A stretch of 64,000 nt of DNA from Amorphoplanes friuliensis DSM 7358 (GTDB lineage: Bacteria; Actinomycetota; Actinomycetes; Mycobacteriales; Micromonosporaceae): the NCBI RefSeq assembly GCF_000494755.1, contig NC_022657.1, forward strand, positions 4,068,001 through 4,132,000, read 5' to 3'. The notes under the pieces were generated by a model. It did no database searches. It saw only the letters and a list, made by a program, of their open reading frames with translations, and was not told the origin of the DNA. This document shows, piece by piece, positions 58,140-64,000 of the stretch. Every line of letters starts with the position of its first letter. The first letter of the stretch is position 1. The translations under genes and the position numbers were made by a program.

Positions 58140-58685
58140 ATGGCACAGAATCACCAGCGGTTCCTGCGCGCCCTCGGCCTGATGGCGGCCGGCGCAGCGG
58201 GCACGGTCGCGATGCTCGGCCCGGCCACCGCGGCCGAGGCGAAGTCCGGTGTGAACTGGGATGCCGTCGCGAAGTGCGAGTCCGGCGGCAACTGGAAGAT
58301 CAACACCGGCAACGGCTACTACGGTGGCCTGCAGTTCAGCCGCAGCACCTGGAAGGCGTACGGCGGCGGGAAGTACGCGAGCACGGCCAACAAGGCCAGC
58401 AAGGCGGAGCAGATCCGGATCGCCGAGAAGGTGCTGGACGGGCAGGGGATCGGCGCGTGGCCGACCTGCGGCAAGAAGGGCAAGACCAAGGCCAAGTCCT
58501 CGTCGTCGTCCGCGCATTCCTCGGCCCGGACTTCGCACTACACCGTGAAGCCGGGTGACACGCTCGCCTCGATCGCGGCGGCGAAGCACGTCAAGGGCGG
58601 CTGGCGGGCGCTCTTCAAGCACAACCGTTCCGTGCTCGGTGGCAACCCGAACGTCATCGTCCCGGGTCAGCGCCTGGCGCTCTGA
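58140..58685 (+). CDS. Resuscitation-promoting factor-like transglycosylase with LysM
   Basis: 181 aa. Signal peptide to about residue 35 (AAEA), Rpf lysozyme-like domain 37-110 with the catalytic Glu47 in CESGGNW and a closing Cys46/Cys110 pair, Ser/Lys-rich linker, and a LysM domain 133-181 (HYTVKPGDTLASIAAAK ... VIVPGQRLAL). It should cut peptidoglycan glycan strands and thereby promote resuscitation or germination. Control is by the upstream c-di-AMP riboswitch; a strong terminator follows. Confidence 0.92.
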   Translation: MAQNHQRFLRALGLMAAGAAGTVAMLGPATAAEAKSGVNWDAVAKCESGGNWKINTGNGYYGGLQFSRSTWKAYGGGKYASTANKASKAEQIRIAEKVLDGQGIGAWPTCGKKGKTKAKSSSSSAHSSARTSHYTVKPGDTLASIAAAKHVKGGWRALFKHNRSVLGGNPNVIVPGQRLAL

Positions 58686-58690
58686 GATCC

Positions 58691-58726
58691 GGCCCGGCTG
58701 CCCTTCCTCCGTGGGGCAGCCGGGCC
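58691..58726 (+). terminator. Strong terminator after the Rpf gene
   Basis: A 13-bp perfect stem (58691-58703 with 58714-58726), 10-nt loop, followed by CTCCCTTTCTGT. It isolates the Rpf transcript from the SWIM gene. Confidence 0.85.
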
Positions 58727-58763
58727 CTCCCTTTCTGTCGCACCCCCTCTCTATGTTGTGCGC

Positions 58764-60059
58764 ATGGTTTCGGCGGCGTACTCCTACCTCGGGTCCTCGG
58801 CTCTCACCGACGGTCTGACCCTGCAGACCTCCGGTGGCCCGGCGGCGCATCCCCGCTTCTTCACGGGCTTCCTGAACGATCCCGGTGCGGCGGCGACCGG
58901 TCTGCTGGCGGTGGCCGAGGTCGCGCGCAGCCGCTACTTCCGCCCGGTCAGCCCGGCCAGCCTCGATCCGGTGGTGACCGCGGGGTCCGACCGTCTGCGG
59001 TTCGAGTCGTTCTCCGGCTGCTGCGGTGTCTACGCCCGCCTCGACGTGCTGCCCGCGGGCATCGACGGTGAGATCACCGCGCACGGCACCACCAATGTGG
59101 ACGTCAACGTCCCGCTGCAGCGCGCGCTGACCCGTGTCGGCCGCGCCGATCCGCTGCACCTCGCGGTCGGCCCGGACGATCTGACCGTCACGACCTTCGA
59201 CGGGCCGCTCGTCGAGCGCAAGGTGCCGCTGCCGTCGCGCTGGCTGCGCGGCTTCGCCGAGGCGCAGGTGCTGACGTCGCGGTTCGACCCGCGCGCCGAG
59301 GTCGGCATCGCCGACGCACGAGCCCTGCTCAACCGCCTGCCCGCCGGTGACCGTTCGGTGCTGTGGGCGGTGCCCGCCGGCCGCAGCCTGCGGCTCACTT
59401 CCCGGCCGGTGCCCGGGGCGGTCTGCCTGCCGGGCGCGGGACGCCTGGTCGCGCTCAAACCGTTCCTGCGCCACGCGACCGCCCTGCGCGTCTACGGTCC
59501 GCCGGTCGCCGCCGGTGCCGGTCCGGTCGCGAGCACCTGGGAGCTCAGCCTGCCGTCGCTGCGGCTCTCGCTGACCCTGTCGCCCGAGCCCTACCGGGGC
59601 TTCTCCGGTGAGGGTGCGGTCCTCGAGGCCCTGGCCGGTGACGAGGTCGCCGACGACGCCGATCTGATCAGCGCCCTGCTGTCCTGGGACCCGGCGATCG
59701 ACATCGACGCGCTCGCCACCGCCTCCGGCCTCGGCCCGCAGCGGGTCAGGGCCGCTTTGACCCAGCTCGGCACGGCCGGCCGCGTCGGTTACGACGTCGC
59801 CGAAGCGGGCTACTTCCATCGCACGTTGCCTTACGCCGCCGACGTCGTCGCCACGATGAATCCCCGCCTGGTCGGCGCCCGTGCCCTCGTCGACGCCGGC
59901 GCGGTCACGGCCACCGGTGAGGTTGCCGAGGTCCGCAGCGGCGACGAGATCTACCACGTCCGCGACACGTCCTGCACGTGCCCGTGGTGGGGAAAACACC
60001 GCGGGGAGCGCGGGCCGTGCAAGCACGCTCTCGCCGTCCGTATGGTCCGCGCGTCGTGA
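58764..60059 (+). CDS. SWIM zinc-finger protein
   Basis: 431 aa from ATG 58764 (a GTG two codons earlier is possible). The C-terminal SWIM motif CTCPWWGKHRGERGPCKHA has the CxC...CxH ligand pattern for zinc. The long N-terminal part is beta-rich and unassigned. It overlaps the DUF6493 gene by 4 bp, and the two families occur together in actinobacteria. Function of the pair unknown. Confidence 0.8.
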   Translation: MVSAAYSYLGSSALTDGLTLQTSGGPAAHPRFFTGFLNDPGAAATGLLAVAEVARSRYFRPVSPASLDPVVTAGSDRLRFESFSGCCGVYARLDVLPAGIDGEITAHGTTNVDVNVPLQRALTRVGRADPLHLAVGPDDLTVTTFDGPLVERKVPLPSRWLRGFAEAQVLTSRFDPRAEVGIADARALLNRLPAGDRSVLWAVPAGRSLRLTSRPVPGAVCLPGAGRLVALKPFLRHATALRVYGPPVAAGAGPVASTWELSLPSLRLSLTLSPEPYRGFSGEGAVLEALAGDEVADDADLISALLSWDPAIDIDALATASGLGPQRVRAALTQLGTAGRVGYDVAEAGYFHRTLPYAADVVATMNPRLVGARALVDAGAVTATGEVAEVRSGDEIYHVRDTSCTCPWWGKHRGERGPCKHALAVRMVRAS

Positions 60060-62695
60060 GCCTCGACGGCGAGACCCTCGACCGGCCGCTGCGCTCGGGC
60101 GACGCTGCCTCCGTGGCGGCGCTGCTGCTGGCCGCCACCGAGGCCGAGCGGACAGCGCTCGCCGACTGGGTGGAGACGAGCCTCAAGAGCATGCGGCGCG
60201 AGGACTGGTGGAAGGTCGAGGACACCACGGCCGGTGCGTACGCCCTTGCCATCATCGGCTGCCTGTCGTCGCCGACCCGCGCGGCCACTCTCCTGTGCCG
60301 GCGGGACATCCGCGACCGCTGGGACCGCGTCCCCGCCGCCGCCTTCCTCGAGCTCGTCCGGATCCGCGAGCTGCCGTGGCTGGGCGACCTGGCGGTCCGC
60401 CTGGCCGGGAAGCTCACCATCGACGGCGCGTGGCAGGGCGGCTGGGCGTTCGTCGCCGGTCTCCTCCGTGAGTCCGGCACACTGCCGCCGGCCACCGAGA
60501 GCGTGCTGCGCGGCTGGCTCAACACCCTTCACGACGGTGGAGCAGACCTGACTCCGCTCCTGCGCGACGACCCGTTCCTCGACGCGCTGCTGCCGGCGGT
60601 CTTCACCATCGACGGCCTCGGCTCGGAGCTCAACCACGGCCGCTGGAACAAGGAAACCGGCGAGTGGGACAACGCGCCCCGCTTTCCCGCTGCCATTGTC
60701 GACCTCATCGCCGAAGGCCGCCTGGCCCGCGGCCCGATCCTCGACGCGACGGTCGACCGCCTCACCCGCGGTGACAAACCGGGGTTCCTGCGCGCCTTCG
60801 TGATGCTTCATGATCTTCTCGAGCCCACGGTGGACGAGCTGGCCCGCCACACCGTCGCCTACGTCCAGCTCCTCCCGCACTCCGGGCCGGTGATCGCGGC
60901 GCTGGCTCAGCGCGCGTTGCGAACCCTCGACGAGGCCGGTCGCCTCGACGCCGAAACGCTGTGCGAGGCCGGCGGCCTGGTCCTGCTCCGCAAGGAGAAG
61001 AACCTCGCCAAGGCCCAGCTGTCGATCCTCGACAAGGCTGCCGGCCGTGACCCGGGCCGCGCCGGGGAGGTGCTCGAGACGATCGCCGTTGCCTTCGGAC
61101 ATCCGGCCCTCGACATCCAGGACCGGGCCCTCGCCCTGATCGCCAAGCACCTTCCTCTGCTCGACGACCCCGGCCGGGACTCTCGTCTCACGCACCTGGC
61201 CGAAGCGGCCACCGCACTCGGCGGGGATCTGCCGGCCCGTGCCGCACAACTGTTCGGCGCTCCGGAGCCCGAGGCCGCTCCGCAGGTCGTTCTCCCGCTG
61301 CCACCGCCGCTGCCGACCGCGGAGATGCCACCGCCGATCACCAGTGCCGTCGAGCTCGCCGAGCAGCTGGTGGCGCTGCTCCACGAGCGCACGGCAGTCC
61401 GCTGGGAGCATGTGCTGGCCGGACTCGTCTCGCTGCCCGCCGCCGGGCTCCCCGAGGTCCTGCAGCCGGTGCTCGACCGCTATCCGGACCTGTTCGTCCA
61501 GCGCTACGGGGCTTGGCAGCCCCGCCTGGTGTACCTCGGCGAGGCGATCCGTTCCGTCATCGCCCCGCACGACCACGGCACCTTCTGGCCGCGCATGATC
61601 TCCATGGCCGAGACGGCCGGGCCGGCCGATTCACCGGCCGTGATCCTGGTGCTGCGCATCTCCGAGCTGGCCGTCCGGATCACGCAGACACCGGTACCGA
61701 TGCTGGTCGCCACCCCGACGCACGTCAACGGCAGCCTCGACGCCCGGGTGCTGCTCACCCGGCTCCAGCGTGCCGAGGCCGAGGGATGGGAGCCGTGGCC
61801 GATCGACTTCGACCAGGCTCTGCTGCGGGTGCCCCGGGTGACAGACCCGGAAGTGCGGGCCGCAGCGGATGCACTGACCTCGCCGCGAGGACGGGAATTC
61901 GCGGCCTGGCTGGCTGCCGGCGGCCTACCGGATCCGTTGAGCGTCCGCCTCGAGCAGCTGTCCGGCAAGGGGACCCGAGCGATGCGGTCGGAAGAGCTTG
62001 TAGCCCGGCGTGTCGTCGCCGAGCTCTACCCGGACCCCACCGACCGGCTCGGGCTGGAGACGCAGCTGGTTGCCCTCGAACGCTCCCCGAATCCCGACTA
62101 CTCCAGCGGATCGGCGAAGACCCCGGACGTCGACACCATGGTGCTGCCCCACCACCGTGAGGTCATCGCGGCCTGGTCCCTGCCGGGCCTCGCCGGGCAC
62201 GCCGACCAGGACGGCCGCGGCGGAGGCGAACTTCTGCCGTTGCTCGCCGACTGCACCGGCCCGATCGGACCGGCGATGGCTCTTGCCCTCGCGTACGTGT
62301 TCGGTGCCCGTCACCAGACCGACCGCACCGCTGCCGTGGACGCTTTCCTGGCCCTGGTGCCCACCGACGGCGCTGTCGCGGCGGCCGTCGGTGCCGAGCT
62401 CGGCGATCTCTGCGGCGACGGCACGATCAAGCTGAACCGCGTGGTCACCGCTCTGACCGACGCCCACCGCGCCGGCGCCACGGCCGCGGTCTGGGAGGTG
62501 CTCGCTGCCGCCCTCCCGCCGCTGCTGCCCCGGGCCCCTCGTGGCCTCCCGGACCTTCTCGAGCTGGCAGCACAGACCGCCGGCGCGCTGGGTGTCACCG
62601 CCGAGCTCGACGGGCTCGCCGACGTCGCCTCCGGCCCGGGAACCACCCGCCTGGTAAAGGAGGCGAAGCGCCTGCACACCGTCCTGTCCCGCTGA
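60056..62695 (+). CDS. DUF6493-family protein
   Basis: 879 aa from GTG 60056. Helical throughout with repeated Leu/Ala-rich units, HEAT- or ARM-like in look, and a Pro-rich hinge near residues 415-430. I recall this type as DUF6493, usually encoded next to a SWIM zinc-finger protein. No enzyme motif. Likely a scaffold working with the SWIM protein. Confidence 0.72.
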   Translation: MSLDGETLDRPLRSGDAASVAALLLAATEAERTALADWVETSLKSMRREDWWKVEDTTAGAYALAIIGCLSSPTRAATLLCRRDIRDRWDRVPAAAFLELVRIRELPWLGDLAVRLAGKLTIDGAWQGGWAFVAGLLRESGTLPPATESVLRGWLNTLHDGGADLTPLLRDDPFLDALLPAVFTIDGLGSELNHGRWNKETGEWDNAPRFPAAIVDLIAEGRLARGPILDATVDRLTRGDKPGFLRAFVMLHDLLEPTVDELARHTVAYVQLLPHSGPVIAALAQRALRTLDEAGRLDAETLCEAGGLVLLRKEKNLAKAQLSILDKAAGRDPGRAGEVLETIAVAFGHPALDIQDRALALIAKHLPLLDDPGRDSRLTHLAEAATALGGDLPARAAQLFGAPEPEAAPQVVLPLPPPLPTAEMPPPITSAVELAEQLVALLHERTAVRWEHVLAGLVSLPAAGLPEVLQPVLDRYPDLFVQRYGAWQPRLVYLGEAIRSVIAPHDHGTFWPRMISMAETAGPADSPAVILVLRISELAVRITQTPVPMLVATPTHVNGSLDARVLLTRLQRAEAEGWEPWPIDFDQALLRVPRVTDPEVRAAADALTSPRGREFAAWLAAGGLPDPLSVRLEQLSGKGTRAMRSEELVARRVVAELYPDPTDRLGLETQLVALERSPNPDYSSGSAKTPDVDTMVLPHHREVIAAWSLPGLAGHADQDGRGGGELLPLLADCTGPIGPAMALALAYVFGARHQTDRTAAVDAFLALVPTDGAVAAAVGAELGDLCGDGTIKLNRVVTALTDAHRAGATAAVWEVLAAALPPLLPRAPRGLPDLLELAAQTAGALGVTAELDGLADVASGPGTTRLVKEAKRLHTVLSR

Positions 62696-62717
62696 AACCG
62701 CAATCCCAGGAGATCGT

Positions 62718-64000
62718 GTGGAAACCTCTCATCGCTGGCTGCGCCCGACGGATCCGCGGGCCGGTCGCCGGCTCGAGTTCGGTGCGGACTACAACCCGGA
62801 GCAGTGGCCGAGGTCCGTGTGGGACGACGACATCCGGGCCATGCGGGTCGCGGGGGTCACCGTCGTCTCCCTCGCGATCTTCTCGTGGGCGCGGCTGGAG
62901 CCGTCCGAAGGGGAGTACACGTTCGGCTGGCTCGACGAGGTCATGGACCTGCTGCACGCGGGTGGCATCGCGGTCGACCTGGCCACGGCGACCGCGTCCC
63001 CGCCACCGTGGCTGACCACCAAATACCCGGAGATCCTGCCCGTCGACCGGCAGGGCGCGACGGTCTGGCCCGGCGGCCGCCAGCACTGGCGGCCCACCTC
63101 GCCCATCTTCCGGGAGCACGCGCTGCGGCTGGTCCGGACCATGGCCGGGCGCTACGGCGGTCACCCGGCCCTGACCGCCTGGCACATCTCCAACGAGCTC
63201 GGCTGCCACAACGCCTACGACTACTCCGACGACGCGGCCGCCGCCTTCCGCACCTGGCTGCAGAACCGGTACACCGGTCTCGACGCCCTCAACGCGGCCT
63301 GGGGCACAGCGTTCTGGTCGCAGCACTACAGCGAGTGGGCGCAGATCCTGCCGCCACGTCAGGCCGCCACCCATCCGAACCCGACCCAGCAGCTCGACTT
63401 CAAGCGTTTCTCGTCGGATGCGCTCAAGGACTACCTGCGCGCCGAGAGGGCGGTCCTGCGGGAGCTCACGCCCGAGGTGCCGGCCACGACCAACTTCATG
63501 GTCATGGACAGCACGAAGGCGCTGGACTACGCCGACTGGGCGGCGGAGGTCGACTTCGTCGCCAACGACCACTACGTGCAGCGGGGTCCGCGGCCGCTCG
63601 ACGAGCTGTCGTTCTCGGCCAATCTGACCGGGCACCTCGCCGGCGGCCGCCCGTGGTTCCTGATGGAACACTCGACCAGCGCCGTGAACTGGCAGCCGAT
63701 CAACGTGCCGAAAGCGCCCGGTGCGCTGGCCCGGGACTCGCTCACCCACGTCGCCCACGGCGCGGACGCGGTCTGCTTCTTCCAGTGGCGGCAGTCGGTC
63801 GCGGGCGCGGAGAAATACCACTCGGCGATGCTGCCGCAGGCGGGGGAGGACAGCGCGGTCTTCCGGTCGGTGGTCCAGCTCGGCGAGACGCTGCGCCGTC
63901 TCGCACCCCTGTCCGGTACGCCGCGGAGTCCCGCCCGCGCGGCGATCCTCTTCGACTGGACGTCCTGGTGGGTCGCCGAGCAGGACTCGCACCCGACCGA
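62718..64000 (+). CDS. GH42 beta-galactosidase, cut by window edge
   Basis: 427 codons in the window, no stop yet, which is why the end is open. GTG 62718 has AGGAG about 5 nt upstream. Start motif GADYNPEQWP is a GH42 hallmark; catalytic acid/base Glu is in WHISNELGCHN and the nucleophile Glu in WFLMEHSTSAVNW. No signal peptide, so a cytosolic enzyme on imported galactosides. The remaining trimerisation domain would lie beyond the window. Confidence 0.9.
   Translation, partial: METSHRWLRPTDPRAGRRLEFGADYNPEQWPRSVWDDDIRAMRVAGVTVVSLAIFSWARLEPSEGEYTFGWLDEVMDLLHAGGIAVDLATATASPPPWLTTKYPEILPVDRQGATVWPGGRQHWRPTSPIFREHALRLVRTMAGRYGGHPALTAWHISNELGCHNAYDYSDDAAAAFRTWLQNRYTGLDALNAAWGTAFWSQHYSEWAQILPPRQAATHPNPTQQLDFKRFSSDALKDYLRAERAVLRELTPEVPATTNFMVMDSTKALDYADWAAEVDFVANDHYVQRGPRPLDELSFSANLTGHLAGGRPWFLMEHSTSAVNWQPINVPKAPGALARDSLTHVAHGADAVCFFQWRQSVAGAEKYHSAMLPQAGEDSAVFRSVVQLGETLRRLAPLSGTPRSPARAAILFDWTSWWVAEQDSHPT

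Noticed and set aside
1..64000. Insertion sequences, prophage, CRISPR arrays, attachment sites
   Set aside because: No transposase, integrase, terminase or regularly spaced repeats were seen; the tRNA array is not flanked by an integrase gene in this window.

Overview
The window is a 64 kb piece of a very GC-rich actinobacterial chromosome. Coding density is high, GTG starts and 4-bp ATGA/GTGA gene overlaps are common, and several genes look leaderless. The gene content (actinobacterial nitrate assimilation with an NnaR-type regulator, an Rpf protein behind a c-di-AMP riboswitch, DUF5995, DUF6493 and DUF6642 proteins, and many secreted or lipidated proteins) fits a filamentous actinomycete. 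Micromonosporaceae such as Actinoplanes is my guess, but it is not proven by the sequence. I see no insertion sequence, prophage, CRISPR array or replication origin.

Layout. 1-10 kb: the start of an MMPL exporter, an ornithine-cyclodeaminase-family enzyme, a NarL-type two-component pair, a secreted HAD phosphatase, an MFS exporter with its TetR regulator and two palindromic operators, a PLP dehydratase, a DUF5995 protein, and a second MFS exporter preceded by a 20-codon leader ORF and a hairpin that look like an attenuator. 10-20 kb: a SnoaL-like protein behind a 15-bp perfect inverted repeat, a GGDEF protein, an Hsp20 gene with a CIRCE element, a threonine-synthase-like enzyme, an extradiol dioxygenase, DoxX and a large secreted protein. 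20.1-28.6 kb: a complete assimilatory nitrate/nitrite locus (nnaR, sirohydrochlorin chelatase, nitrate reductase, a small unknown protein, nirB, nirD, narK) with a GlnR-like box in front.

28.6-41 kb: a short region with one unusual-composition gene and one frameshifted gene, an AGE-family epimerase, a membrane-anchored trypsin-like protease, and then a block resembling the mycobacterial virS-mymA locus (Baeyer-Villiger monooxygenase, SDR, alpha/beta hydrolase, divergent AraC regulator, DUF4873, TetR, AurF-like diiron oxygenase). It is followed by an AlkC-like repair protein and a DsbA/FrnE-like oxidoreductase coupled to a tiny two-cysteine peptide gene. 41-50 kb: a stand-alone caspase/CHAT-like His-Cys protein beside an unknown protein with C-terminal membrane helices, a three-tRNA array with 1- and 5-nt spacers preceded by a 22-aa ORF and a terminator, and a zinc ABC operon with a Zur-like site and an ArsR gene.

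50-64 kb: a GH26 lipoprotein, a ricin-type lectin membrane protein, a Ser/Thr kinase whose transmembrane and extracellular part lies in another frame, an M20 peptidase / acyltransferase / MenC-like racemase cassette, a c-di-AMP (ydaO) riboswitch in front of an Rpf-LysM protein, a SWIM/DUF6493 pair, and the start of a GH42 beta-galactosidase. The points most worth a second look are the Cys-peptide/DsbA pair, the odd tRNA array, the caspase-like/membrane pair, the leader-peptide attenuator, and the split kinase.
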